Below, in pieces: positions 23,649-34,630 of a DNA stretch of 64,000 nucleotides (position 1 is its first letter; each line of letters starts with the position of its first letter). The position numbers and the translations under genes are program-made. The notes beneath the pieces are model-generated. The model saw only the letters and a list, made by a program, of their open reading frames with translations, did no database searches and was not told the origin of the DNA. The DNA comes from Juglans regia (lineage: Eukaryota; Streptophyta; Magnoliopsida; Fagales; Juglandaceae), in assembly GCF_001411555.2 (NCBI RefSeq), contig NC_049914.1, positions 17,232,298 to 17,296,297 of the forward strand, written 5' to 3'.

Positions 23649-23840
23649 TAGAAGGGATATTTTTAGTCCCCACTAGACCGAGCCTAGAACAGCTCTAGGG
23701 AGCCCAACAATCAAGATGTAATCGACGCACCAATCAATAGTGGAGAAAGAGGGCCCAGAGCACATGGGGAAAAAGGATAAGCATGGGGGGACAACGCTTA
23801 CTCTGACACAACCCTATTTGGACAACCTCTAGGGACTAAG
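23649..23840 (+). repeat. Truncated 3' LTR of Gypsy-1
   Basis: About 190 bp aligned to 10,364-10,550 with roughly 12-15% difference. It ends abruptly after ACAACCCTATTTGGACAACCT. The missing 400 bp are not seen downstream; a purine-rich tract (AAGAAGAGGGAAAAG) lies about 45 bp upstream of its start. Confidence 0.75.
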
Positions 23841-23847
23841 GGCGGCA

Positions 23848-25213
23848 AATCGTGTCAATGAGTCGTGTTCGTGTTGTGTCAAAACATCTATATTATACAA
23901 TATGAGTTAACACTAATATGACCAATTAAAATAGCGAGTTGATACGGTATGACACGTTTTGACCCGTTATCAATTAATTAGAAAATGAGTCAATATGATA
24001 TGACTCGTTTCAACCCGTATTATGTTAATGTGTTGAATTGACTCAAATAACCTATTTGAATTTTAACCTAATTAACATAATTTTACTTAAAAATTAAAAT
24101 GACAATATCTCCAAAAATATAAAACTAACTCCTAATTAACAATATTTATATTTTTCATATTTTAACATATAATAAAATCAATATGAAAAATTACAATCCA
24201 AATAATAAAAGCAAAAACCCAAATTAAAATCAAATATTACAATCCAAACAGTAACAATACCTAAATCAAGTTTTTAACAATACCAAATATTATCATAAGT
24301 CCAAAATTATAATCCAAACAATACAAACATAAACATATTGCATAATATCAAAGTTACAATCTCATATAACTAATCTTTTGTGCAAACCAATACTTCTACA
24401 ATATCTAGTTTTAGTGCACTCCTAAATTAATTGATGGTACACCCACCAACACTAATTGTTGATTCAGATGTAACGTAGAAATATAGCTCCAATTGACTTT
24501 TTTGTATGTGGGCAGCAACATCATCGGCTTGAAATGAAGCAAATTCCAATTAAAAAAAAATTACATCAACAACAACAACAAAAAACTCAATTTCATGTCC
24601 TCAGTTCATTAAGCTCATAATTATACAATATGACAGCACATAATTCAAACAAACTCAGATATTCTTACAACCACATCTAATAATGCCACCTGAAGACATA
24701 ATCACGAAGTATTGACAACCATATTAAATGACTTCTCAAATTCTCTAGGAACATATCAAGCATCACTTCTTCATCCGATATCTATAGGATGCCTTGCTAA
24801 AGGAATATTAACCTTCTTGATGAGAACTTTTCATTCATTATGACGCAAATAACCATGATCTGCCCTTTGAAGACGATGAAAAATTTGCACCAATTCTAAA
24901 TCAGAGTTCACGTGGATCTTCAAATTGAAACTATTACTACAGTTGTGTACGTCTCCTACTTGCAGAATATGTATGTTTGAGAAGCAAAAGTGAAAACAAG
25001 CACATTAGTAAGAAGGATCTCTAAGATTTGTTCGACCAATTTGACATTTTATCACACAAATTTAATGTTGAATTTTTTATTTTATTTTGTGTTAAAATTT
25101 AAAAAATTTGTAGTGAGATGAGACAATGCGAATTGAAATGAAACGTGAATACAAACGAAGCTTAATGGTAGCAGCCCATTTAGCTATACTGTATGCAATA
25201 AAGTTGGCACACT
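23848..25213. other. AT-rich repeat spacer with hAT-like end
   Basis: It begins with AAGGGCGGCAAATCGTGTC and repeated (GA)GTCGTGT / CGTGTCAAA words, the style of short hAT-type elements with G(C/T)GGCAAAT ends; no right end or target duplication found. 24,380-24,900 holds unrelated AT-rich sequence without clear frames. 25,020-25,165 ends in a TTTGTAGTGAGATGAGAC...AAACGAAGC piece of the GAGATGAG MITE family. No gene. Confidence 0.4.
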
Positions 25214-25224
25214 TCTATGAATCT

Positions 25225-25400
25225 TCATGATGGCTTTCAAGACCCAGATGATGTCTGTAATAATGGGGGGGCTAGCTATTCTCCATTGTGATATGATGCT
25301 AGCGGCGTTTGTCGTATATATGGCCGTGATAACTTCTACAGAGTTGAGGTTGTCCATCATCAGAAATTCCTTGCCTTTCTTATTGCTACTAAAGCGGTTT
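25225..25400 (-). pseudogene. Possible LINE RNase H relic at the start of unit 1
   Basis: The minus strand gives MDNLNSVEVITAIYTTNA followed by SQWRIASPPIITDIIWVL. This resembles the core of the plant LINE RNase H-like domain (an E-x-D-S-x-x-V-x-A-I-N pattern, then a W-x-x-x-x-I-I-x-D-I helix). The same block recurs at 43,570-43,750. The match is from memory and short; it could be coincidence. Confidence 0.25.
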
Positions 25401-26318
25401 AATTTGGATTCCCCAACACTCGATTCGCTTGATTAGCTTACGTTTGGTCCATGCATGCGTGTAGTAGCATGCATTTTGTTATCATGGCAAATCGTATCTT
25501 AATTTGAAAGGACGTGGAAATCGTCCTGCACCGCCATGTCGAAGTTTAATTTGAAAGGATCCATTGGAGGCGGTTCCCATTCTACCTAATCATAGCGCTT
25601 TGGAAATTAAGAATATTTTAAAATATTTATAAATAGTAATAAAATAATTTATTAATTAATTATAAAATAATATATAAATAATAATAAAATAATTTAAAAA
25701 TATTTGATAACAGTTATATTTTCAAACATGGTCTTAGATTTGGTTTGGATAGTAAAATCATTTCATCTCATTCTGTCTTATCTCATCTCAATATACAAAC
25801 CTCAAAAAAATAAACACTTTTTAATTTCAAATATTTAGTTTTTTTATTTAATCATTATAATTTTTTCAAACTTCTGAACAAAATATAAAAAATAATTCAA
25901 TTTTTTAATTTTTAAAATAGAAATTATATTAAAAAATTATATTATAATGATATTTTTATTTTATAATTTATTTATTTATTTATTTATTTTTCTCTTTTCA
26001 CAAAATCCCGTTAAATATTTTAATTCAAATTATTATTATATTACTAGTGACAAATCTTTTTTATACTATTCACGTATTAAATCTCATCTCGAACTTAGCT
26101 TCTTGTGATCACTGTACGCCTTCTTTATTGTGTTGACCCAGTCAATAATTATTTGCACCATGAACGACTATGTAACGTAGGAGCCACGTAATATACTTAG
26201 CTGTCCCTGCAAAGAACAAAAAATTATGGGCTTCATTAGTATGATCTTGATCCAGTCTACAATGGGCCTATTATGGGCCACTGGGAGTGTGTCTCCACAG
26301 GGCAAAGAATGCCCGAGG

Positions 26319-27058
26319 TAGGGGTGATTAACGGTCCGGTCGGACCGAACGGACCGACCGGACCGACCGTTTCGGTCCGGACCGGACCGGATCGAGACTT
26401 AGACCGGTCCGGTCCGGTCCATATTTTAGAGGACCGAAATCATTCGGTCCGGTCCACGGTCCACAGTTTTTTCGGACCGGACCGGACCGGACCGGACCGA
26501 ATGAAAAATTAAAAAAAAAAATATTTTTTATATATATTTTATATATAATAATTGTACAATTAACAATATAAATTTTTAAATATATTATTAATACTTGTTA
26601 ATATTCTATAAATTAACAATATTTTATATATATCTTCATTTAACCTATCACTATTAACAATATAAAATTTTAAATATACTATTAACACTTGTTAATATTC
26701 TATGAATTAATAAATATATAATATCAATTAGTTAATTATATAGTAATTATATAAATTAATAATATAATTTTCATCTAATTTATTATCATTGACCATATAA
26801 AATATTTTTTTATTGAGTTTGTTACATAATCCACATTAATAAGTCACTTAGTTTAATTTAGTATTTTAAATAAATTTTTTTATTAATTATTAAAAAAAAA
26901 AAAAAAGAGGGCGGACCGACTGGACCGGACCGGACCGATAGCTATCGGTCCGGTCCGGTCCCTTTGGGTGTTCGGTCCGGTCCGGTCCGGAAAAATAATG
27001 GACCGAAAATTTTCGGTCCATCGCCGGACCGGACCGGACCGGCCCGTTTGCAGCCCTA
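26319..27058. mobile_element. hAT-type non-autonomous element with CGGTCC arrays
   Basis: Perfect 8-bp target duplication GCCCGAGG at 26,311-26,318 and 27,059-27,066, the hallmark of hAT. Ends TAGGGGTGATTAACGG and (reverse complement of the right end) TAGGGCTGCAAACGGG. Both arms (26,330-26,505 and 26,922-27,045) are dense arrays of GGTCCGGTCC/GGACCGGACC that can fold on each other, around a very AT-rich centre. 740 bp, no transposase. Unit 2 lacks it. Confidence 0.9.
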
Positions 27059-27066
27059 GCCCGAGG

Positions 27067-28435
27067 CTTGTGAATCTGGCTACCGACGCCATCCTTCGTA
27101 TTTCACATGGATCCTGGTATCGCCGCATGTAATGTTGAGCGTGTCGTATTTGTATTTGTATTTTCTTTTTTAATATATTTTTTAAATGTTTTTTTTTAAA
27201 TATAAAAAAAAATAAGCTTGTATATATAAAGATAAATAACTTTATATTTTATATTTTTATTGTTAAGGTTAAATAATAAAATAGTTCTAGTGGTTTGCCT
27301 TGAAGACAGAAGTTTTAATTTTGGATTTTCTATTCTGTATACTTTCAATTTTGATAAAAATTAATCATTCCGATACTATTCCGTTAGTCAACAATTAACA
27401 GTGATAGTTCAACACCATTAAAACTTCGACACATGTGCATCATATTTCAAAAACTAAAAAAATATAGAAATAATATAAAAAAAAAAACAAAAAATTATTT
27501 CAAAATTAAAAAAATTCTATAAAATATATTTTAATTTAAAAATTAATATCATGTTTAATTAGGATCTAATTATAATTTTAAATTTTAAAAATATTTAAAC
27601 GAATGTTAAGACTTAATTTGAATTTAAGTAAATAAATTCTAAAAAATTCTTCAATCTTGACTTTCTTTAAACAAAAATAAAACTCATAAGAAAAACGTAG
27701 TTGTCTAGTTTTAATTGAAAATTTATTTTAGAAGTTTTTTCTTAATTTTTAAATTAATTTTCTATATTAGGTTATGCGATTTTTTAGTTTTTTTTTCTTT
27801 AATTTTTTTATTAGTGTTGACCTCGAAACTTTAAATAGTTGATTAACGGAGCAGTAACGAAAGTATTAATTTGATTAAAGATGAAACTATAAGGAGTAAC
27901 AAGTTTCAAAATTAAAACTTAGGAACTGATCTATCTTACAAGCAACCACAAGATCAACTACTTTAGTATTAATTAACTCTTTTTTTTATTTTATAGTCTT
28001 ATCCCTATATTTGTAATGAGAATATTTTTAATATTTAAAAAGATTAGAGAAAATCATGTTCTTAATGCTAAACATGTTACTTAAATCTTTATAAATATAA
28101 TTATTGATATATGCATATATAAAGTTTATATAGATATTAGTTAAATATTAAAATATGTTCGTCAAGACTTGTTACAAATATTTCTAAAATACAATAATAA
28201 TCTATTTTATCAAAACGAAGGAGCTCGTGAACAAGTTCAAACTTACTCGAATATTAAATAAATTATTCGTAAATATAAAATTGAACTCAATTCGTATTTA
28301 AATAAAATTTAACCAAAAAAAAAAGTTTGATCACACACTATTCACTTAAATTCGTCTAATTTACACCTACACACTTTATCGTAGTAAAAGATTGTAATTG
28401 TGGACTATCTTTTACTACATTACGATATTGCTAGA
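27067..28435. other. AT-rich unit-1 sequence without a gene
   Basis: 27,240-27,740 matches 44,930-45,540 in unit 2 (shared ATTAATCATTCCGATACTATTCCGTTAG and ACACATGTGCATCATATTTC). 28,000-28,330 is an AT-rich stretch with CTCG(T/A)..AACAAG words. Nothing coding seen. Confidence 0.5.
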
Positions 28436-28469
28436 GTATTATGGATAGACGTTTTCAGACGGTTAGAGC

Positions 28470-28745
28470 TAGCCTGAGTTATGTCTGCGACAATTGTTGA
28501 ACTTCTGGCATGCTGGTCGAACCTGGGTGGTATTCCACAAATCTCAATTGTGTGGAAAATGATTCATATCTGTATTTTTTTATACATTTGGCAGGAATAA
28601 AATGACTGGACATTTGAAGATAGCGAGCGCATTGGAGGAGATTACATCACTTTTTGTTAGAACTCTATTTTCTTGGGCGAAAGTTGTAGATTTTAATAGC
28701 TTTGATTTTCGTGACATTCTTATTTCTATTTTTTCTTCCTAAATA
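28470..28745 (+). pseudogene. LINE ORF2 C-terminal fragment
   Basis: The plus strand reads VELLACWSNLGGIPQISIVW, then KMIHICIFLYIWQE, a stop, NDWTFEDSERIGGDY and, in a shifted frame, TLFSWAKVVDFNSFDFRDIL ending ISIFSS and a stop at about 28,743. This is the zinc-binding/RT tail typical of plant L1-type elements (W-x-x-W-x-E-R-N-x-R-x-F-E-D pattern). Only the last 90 or so codons remain. It is absent from unit 2. Confidence 0.65.
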
Positions 28746-28754
28746 GGTATTATT

Positions 28755-28935
28755 TATGAGTAATGTTATATACAATTATGAAATGCACAAACGCCATGCA
28801 GTCGTTTTAAAAAAGAGTATAGTCTACTGTTAAAAAATTAATTTATTTTCATGTAGGTCCCATATTTATTCATTTTTTTTAAAACGACAGCATGGCATTT
28901 GCACACTCACGATTACAAGTATCATTTCTCATTAT
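28755..28935. mobile_element. MITE with GCATGGC..AAACGAC termini
   Basis: Inverted arms AAATGCACAAACGCCATGCAG..CGTTTTAAAAAA, given in parts, and TTTTTTTAAAACGACAGCATGGC..TTTGCACA pair across a short AT-rich core. A related arm lies at 63,020-63,075 (TGTCGTGCAGTTGTTTTAAAA). No coding sequence. Confidence 0.6.
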
Positions 28936-29217
28936 TTATTGTATATTTCATGTGTACTTGGACTATATTTTTTTTATTAATATATTATAATCGTTTACCT
29001 AAAAAGAAAACAAAAAAAAAACAAAAAAAGAAGTCATTTCACGGGTTGGCAGGGCTCGGGGCTCCCATGCTTAAGTTTGTTATATTGAACTCATATTGAT
29101 TTGACTGTATTCGAAAAAGTTTCGCATTTAATAGTGCTCACCTTCTTGTTAATAGATATTTTTAAATTTTTTCCCTTTGGGCTTACAAGTCGTGCCTGGT
29201 CATGTAATCGTGTGGAC

Positions 29218-29515
29218 ATGTTTAATGCATGTGTGAGGATGTTGGTCAAGGGGAATACTACTTTTGTGGTTGAGAAAGCAGCTCGGATCATGTTTGATCT
29301 TGAGATTGAGAGAAAGTGTACGTGCATAGGAATAGGAAGGCTTTGGGATACAAAACTGAATTTTGTGAGCAACAATCAAAGTGTCGAACACCTTCCTAGA
29401 GAGGCTTAGTGTGAATGAAATGATTCGAAAAGAAGCAACTTGGTGTAGAAGTGAAGTTGAGCAAGTCTTGGAAGCATTTATATCCAACCAAAACTGATTT
29501 CCTTGCACGATGCAA
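29218..29515. other. Conserved block upstream of the VPS62 pseudogene, unknown
   Basis: Nearly identical to unit 2 sequence at 45,583-45,677, 45,878-45,962 and 46,926-47,025 once later insertions are taken out. The plus strand has a 102-codon frame (29,101-29,409), but unit 2 does not keep it and I recognise no domain. It may be a gene relic or upstream regulatory DNA. Confidence 0.5.
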
Positions 29516-29526
29516 AATGCATCTTA

Positions 29527-29690
29527 AAGAAACTTTTTAGAACAAGATCCCACGAAAATAAATGTATAAATTAACGTATTTTAATATGATACGTTAGATT
29601 GTAAAATTATTTTTATTATAAGCTAAATCTAACATATCATACAAAAACATGTTAGTTTATAGAATTTCTTCGTGACCATAGCAATTCTCA
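29527..29690. mobile_element. MITE of the AGAGAT(C/T)TCA..AAATAAA family, copy 1
   Basis: Palindromic AT-rich element: AAACTTTTTAGAACAAGATCCCACGAAAATAAATGTATAAA on one side (partly quoted) pairs with ATAGAATTTCTTCGTGAC on the other, through the centre TACGTTAGATTGTAAAATTATTTTTATT. Paralogous to 47,040-47,215, so it predates the duplication. It lies about 180 bp upstream of the TATA box of the VPS62 copy. Confidence 0.6.
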
Positions 29691-29861
29691 AACTTTTTAT
29701 ACTCCCGTCGACCTCCACACATAATTTTCAACCATTTCATAAGCAGATCAAATATGCTTTTTTCTTTTCCCCATCCGCTTTATTATGCCCGTTGCACCCA
29801 TATTATGTGAACATTCATTTAGTAGTAGGTGAACTAATTAATACTCATCCGTCCCATAGTG

Positions 29862-29869
29862 TATAAATA
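29862..29869 (+). promoter_or_regulatory. TATA box of the VPS62-like pseudogene
   Basis: TATAAATA in AGTGTATAAATAAGGGGAC, 51 bp before the exon 1 ATG, identical to the unit 2 promoter at 47,331-47,338. Confidence 0.55.
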
Positions 29870-29912
29870 AGGGGACTAATTTATACTCGACCTTTATTTG
29901 AATAACTCTGGA

Positions 29913-30719
29913 ATGGAGAATCGTGATATCCTCCCTTCTTCGGCTGCAAATAATATCTCCAAGAAGAGAAAGGCTCTGCCCATTGCAACCATGTTCAGGC
30001 TTCCTTCTCCACTACCAGTTTGGGCAAAGGGTATATGTACTAGTCTCAACTATCAACATGATAATTGTTAGGAACATGATCTGCTCTTATTTTTTCAAGT
30101 ACTTCAAATATTCTTATCCAGAATAATATTAAATAGGAATTTATACAAACTTATACGAGTGGATCGTAATTTTCTATTTGCAAATAGCTCATTTAATAAA
30201 TTAACCGAGTTAAAATTGAGTGGAAAATTAACTGATAGTGAGGGTTTGTCGAGAAGTCCTATTTGTTTATAAATCTACTAACTTCCTTCTTCTATTCATT
30301 GCTAATTTTTCATGGTGATATTGTTTGTAATTCACAAAAAAATTACATAAAAACAATCTTACAAACTAACGTGACTTAATCTGATCCGTTAGATCTACTT
30401 TACAATAAAAATAATTTTATAATCTGATGAATCGCATCAGTTACGTTAATTTGTGAGATTACTTTTATGTAATCTTTTTATAGTTAAAATATTTTTCTTA
30501 TTTTAATATTGGGTAAAGCTTTAGCTTTGTTATAGGGCAAAGTTTGGGCAACCCATGAAGGTGGCCTAGACAACCTCGGGGCTACGTTCTTTGAACCATC
30601 GCGAAGACCAGATGGTTTCTCTATGCTAGGGGGCTTCGTTCTTGTATGGAAAGATGATTGCTCAAGTGGAGCTTTGGAGCAGTGAGTCTTCCGAGATCAA
30701 GAGAGATGGTAATGGTTAT
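29913..30719 (+). pseudogene. VPS62/DUF946-like pseudogene in unit 1
   Basis: Exon 1 (29,913-30,030) is still open and nearly identical to the intact gene: MENRDILPSSAANN, then KKRKALP and MFRLPSPLPVWAKG, with donor GTATAT. After an intron containing a MITE, exon 2 starts at the kept acceptor TTATAG|GGCAA (30,535). It has lost 68 bp at once (equivalent to 48,327-48,394), then about 35 bp after CTATGCTAGG and about 29 bp after GGAGCTTT. It ends in the middle of the codons for DGNGY at about 30,719, where CACTA-related sequence begins. About 75% of the protein is missing and the frame is lost, so it is dead. Confidence 0.9.
30335..30490. mobile_element. MITE of the same AT-rich family, copy 2, in the pseudogene intron
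   Basis: Arms ATTACATAAAAACAATCTTACAAACTAACGTGA (in part) and TTAATTTGTGAGATTACTTTTATGTAAT pair around GATCCGTTAGATCTACTTTACAATAAAAATAATTTT. The intron of the intact unit 2 gene lacks it (48,280-48,300), so it inserted after duplication. Confidence 0.75.
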
Positions 30720-31089
30720 AAAGTGAAAAATGGCCGCAATAAGCAAAAACCAAAAGAAAGGCCCTTTTCAGCGATGTAAATTTATTTGGTTCGTTTGTTT
30801 TTAGAGAGGAGATAAGATGAGATTAAAGTTAAACTTTTATATAAAGTATTGTTAAAATATATTTTTTAATATTATTTTTATTTTAAAATTTAAAAAAATT
30901 GAATGAGTAATGCTAGAGAGAAGTCATTATAACAATGCACATTTTGTACTCATTGCATAGCTACTTCTAATTGATTATTCTCAACACTCATTTGAAAAGA
31001 TGTGTAGTCTAGATGATATCACATCATATCTACAAAATAGATACTCTCAATAATAACTTCAATCTATATTTATTCTTTTCGAAAACTCC

Positions 31090-31570
31090 CACACTTTTTC
31101 CCTCCATTGCCGTTCTCCTGCTCTCCACCCATCTCTACTCTTCACGCCTCCACACTGCATGCCGCCGTCGACCCATCGTCACCGTCCACCTCCACTGTTG
31201 CCGGCCAACCTAGCCAAGCCCTTCCCTCGTGGCTACTCTCTCTCCCGCAAATCTCCCTCTCTCTTCACCCTCGAATACCCTTTCTCCCTCGGGTTCCCAG
31301 TGCCGCCGTGTCCTCAGCCGTCGCACCACCTCCAGCTACTGGCGTAGCTACCCCCCGCCCCCCCGAACGGTCCCCAGCCCCTCCACCGAAGCTCTCCCTC
31401 TCTCTCACCGTCGATCTACTCTTCCACTCACGGATCTTGCTCAAGCTCCTCGTATAAGCCCTGCGCCGCCTTCCTCCACGGCGCAGCACCACCGCAAGTC
31501 AGCCCTCCACACGGCCGCAAGGCCACCCCCATGCTCCACTGTCTCCCCTTCAACGCCGTAAGCCAACCCA
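31090..31570. other. GC- and CCT-rich island within CACTA-B
   Basis: Sharp composition change to about 60% GC with CTCCAC, CCGCC and TCTCTC words. Several overlapping Pro/Ser-rich frames (up to 116 codons) arise from composition; none has domain features. CACTA-A has a comparable GC-richer stretch at 6,880-7,000 near one end, so this may be a captured gene fragment or family-specific internal DNA. Confidence 0.5.
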
Positions 31571-33898
31571 GAACAGAGCAACCTCTGCTTTTGTTTATCA
31601 GCATATAGGAAAGTAGCTTTTTATCTCCAATTAGGCCAAATTCTTAGCGCCTTGATGGTGGGTTTGGTAGATAGTTGGGAATATAACTCATAAATCTAGC
31701 AGCTGTTTTGATTTCTCGGATGTTTATATTCATTGTTAGATTCATTTTCTGAAATATAATTTTTTTCGAATTATAGGTATACGAAAATGCTTGCCAGCTG
31801 GTCTACTTCTATCAGCATCCATTGATGCCTCGCTTGAGGTAAGAATATGGTCCTAAATTCTTATGACATGGCTTACAACACAATGTTTAAAGTTTTCTTC
31901 ACTTATCAAAAAATGTTTAAAGTTTTCTTCTATAAATGACTCTTTAAATTTTCTTCTTTATTTATTCTTTTTTGTTTTCCTAATACGGTTAGCTACATGT
32001 CACTGAACCTATGATCTGAAAAAAAAAATTAATTAACAAATACGACTAGGTGGGGAAAAGTTTGGAGCATTCAGATTAGGTGGGGGAAAATTATCAGATG
32101 ATAGTTGATTTAAACCAATTCTGTTCACATTGGTACAACCCTTTCACTTGGACATAATTTTGCATGCTTGGTACAACCACACGTAGAAAAACATACATAT
32201 ATGGAGGAATCAATCACCCAACTAAAAGGGAAGTGGGGGTAAGAATGGGACACATTCATATCATCTCGACTTATGTGGATTGGTCCCTTTTTGCTTTGCT
32301 TAATATCTGCTCTGATGTAACTTTATTATACAATCGCTTTTTTTCCTTGCATGGTTCATATATGCTTGGTTCTTCTCATGGAAGAGTGGTTGTATTTGCT
32401 TTTGCAAAACAAGTTTTGCTTGTAAGGTTGGCCTCATCTTTATGTTGTGATACTTACTGTAATACTTGTGTTTTTGTTTTCACCTTCCCACAGATGCAGT
32501 TATGGTAAAAAAGAACCTGTAAGCTCTCTCTGCTTTAAACTAAAAAAGAGAGCATTGTTGTAATTCTTGTTGAACAGCTTAGTGTACATAGCATGACTTG
32601 AAGAATACTACTCATGTCGCCCACTGATTGAAAAGGAATGGGCTTCTTGTCTTGAGGTCCATTAGCACTAATCCCTGTTGCTGGTGAATCCTTTCCAACT
32701 CTCATGGCTTGGTTCTTCTTGGTAATCTTGGAGCATCCAGAACCATGTTTGTTGTTTTTACTTTTTCGTATTTACTTGGTTATGGCGGCTAATATCTTTT
32801 GAATGTCTTTTGTCTTTAACTTTTTGTTTCACAGATACAGCTTACATATTTTATCTATTGAAGTTGGATGGAAGATGAAAGATGTGAAAAGATCGGCAGC
32901 TTACATTTTTTGAACTGAAACATATTATTTCGTATTTACTTAAATTACTTGCAGAAAGGAGGATCGCCGCTCAGTCTCCACACCCGGCTTAGGCAGCGTA
33001 GGGAAAAAGTTATGTACAGCTAACTGAGGCTAGTGTGAGCTTCCTCTCTTTCATCCCTAGATACAAGCTTATTGGAAATGAAGTTGTTGCTTGTGTTGGA
33101 AATACAAGTGAAATGTTTCACTAGTATTTTTTTTTTGAAAATTTTTGTAACAAATTGATTTTAGATCTAATGTATTATCGATGGATGGATTTTATAATGC
33201 TATCTAGTCTTGTGCTCTATTTGTGACATGGTCAAGTTGGTTGTGTAAATACATAAACTTTTCCGTGTAAAGATTAAGTACGCAACACCTAGATCCTTGA
33301 ATACACAAATGTAATAATCCATTTCATACTCATAGTAGAAGGCACTTTTTTAATGTCTAAGTATAAAAGGATATAGAATTATTGGGTGATTGAAACATTT
33401 TATATAGTTTCCAGCCATTACTGACTTGTCAAAAAAAAAAAAAGGAAATTATTTTTTAATGCTCAAGGAACTTTTCTAAACCATTTATGTTGTTGGTCTT
33501 GAACTAATCTTGGACTCCATTAGATTTTCAATTCACTTTGCTTTAAGGTATTAAGATTATTCTTTGATGGTGCATTGTGGAATGGTGGTGTGAGGGTTCT
33601 TGAGGTCAATATGCCGACAGTATCTTACGATTAATGTTGTCAATAACCTTAGCTCTTGGGGGAATAGTTTTTTTGTTTTGTTTGATAAGTTGCAAGTCAA
33701 GACTTGTTAGCTATACATTGTAGTTAGAAGTCAATCTGTTTCAATTACGCACTTGTGCAATTGTTTTTTTGAGCAAGAACATATAATTTGGAAGTGCATT
33801 ATATATTTTTATGTATTCTGTTGTAGTGTATTTTTACCTTTTATTTTGTGAAAAACCTTTTCCAAAAACTCGCCGGAAATATTTTCTTCGTCAAGTAA

Positions 33899-33952
33899 AC
33901 TTATTTGCGTCATTAACTTATTATCTTATTTGCGTCATTAACTTATTATCGC
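33899..33952. repeat. Two-copy tandem repeat in the CACTA-B arm
   Basis: CTTATTTGCGTCATTAACTTATTAT occurs twice in direct succession. Confidence 0.8.
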
Positions 33953-34539
33953 AAAATCTCTTTTTCGGCAACAATTACCTCTTGGGAATACATAATAGCA
34001 ACGATAATTCATAATCGCCGGAAAAAAGATAGTCATTTGCAGTGATTTAGTAACATTTTGCTGTCGTAATTAAATTTTCTCAACGATTTAATTATAAACG
34101 AAAACACTATTTTCGTCATTTTTTGGGACATTTGCGATGAACGAAAATCGCTAGGAATGGTAGGTTTTTGCGATATTTTTGCCTATCGTTGAAATTGATC
34201 AAAAGTGAAGGCATAATTTCATCAAAAATGCAGCGATTATATAAGGTTTTTGCGACAATTTTGAGCACAAAAAAAGACCTAATTTCTTGTAGTGGAAAGA
34301 GGATGACTGTAAATGGTACCATGGCAGCGAGCTAAAAATAGCTATGAAATCTGCAACTTTTCACTTTAGAAGAGAGGATGTCAACGATCTTGTCAACAAC
34401 TATCTCTGGTGAAGAAAGTGGAGGAGCGGGCCGAGAGGCAAAAATCAGATAGGTGAAACGTTGAGGATCTTGAGTGATATGAAAAGATCTCCAGCATCTA
34501 GGCTCAATGCCAAAAAAAAAAAAAAAAACCCCTCACATT

Positions 34540-34630
34540 TGAGGTTATAATCTAACGTATCACATCAAGTCACATTAGTATATAAGTTTATTTTTATGAG
34601 ATCTCTTTGTAACTAAAACATTTCTCTTCC
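34540..34630. mobile_element. Half MITE, AT-rich family, copy 3
   Basis: TTATAATCTAACGTATCACATCAAGTCAC to GAGATCTCTTTGTAACTAAAAC (quoted in parts) equals the right half of the complete unit 2 copy at 55,080-55,262. The left half has been lost in unit 1. Confidence 0.65.

Larger units (their letters stand above)
10364..23840 (+). mobile_element. Gypsy-1: decayed Ty3/gypsy element of Tat/Athila-like build, with nested insertions
   Basis: The first part of the 5' LTR (10,364-10,968) recurs at 23,649 to about 23,840 (shared TTTTTAGTCCCC, AGCTCTAGGGAGCCCAAC, AGTGGAGAAAGAGGGCCCA, ACAACGCTTACTCT). Between them lie PBS, gag, RT with YMDD, RNase H and integrase on the plus strand, in gypsy order, then a long 3' region holding a 70-bp tandem repeat and an antisense ORF. 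The last two traits are typical of the Tat lineage. All coding regions carry stops; gag-protease is largely deleted (RT begins about 10 bp after gag breaks off). It is 13.5 kb long, of which at least 2.6 kb is later insertions. Confidence 0.85.
30720..34294. mobile_element. CACTA-B: CACTA relic in unit 1
   Basis: The right end ATTTCTTGTAGTG (34,282-34,294) is a perfect CACTA terminus (reverse complement CACTACAAGAAAT). Its arm (33,790-34,290) has the subterminal words CAACGATTTAATTATAAACG, TTTGCGATGAACGAAAATCG and GCAGCGATTAT, aligning with CACTA-C at 41,800-42,150. The left end is not clean: CAAAAGAAAGGCCCTTTTCAGCGATGT at 30,745-30,775 (partly quoted) looks like a decayed copy of the CACTA-A left end. 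The body has a GC-rich stretch (31,090-31,570). No transposase seen. Boundaries on the left are inferred. Confidence 0.6.

Noticed and set aside
31107..31561. Pro/Ser-rich frames of 110-116 codons
   Set aside because: Three overlapping frames are open at once, a composition effect of CCT-rich DNA.
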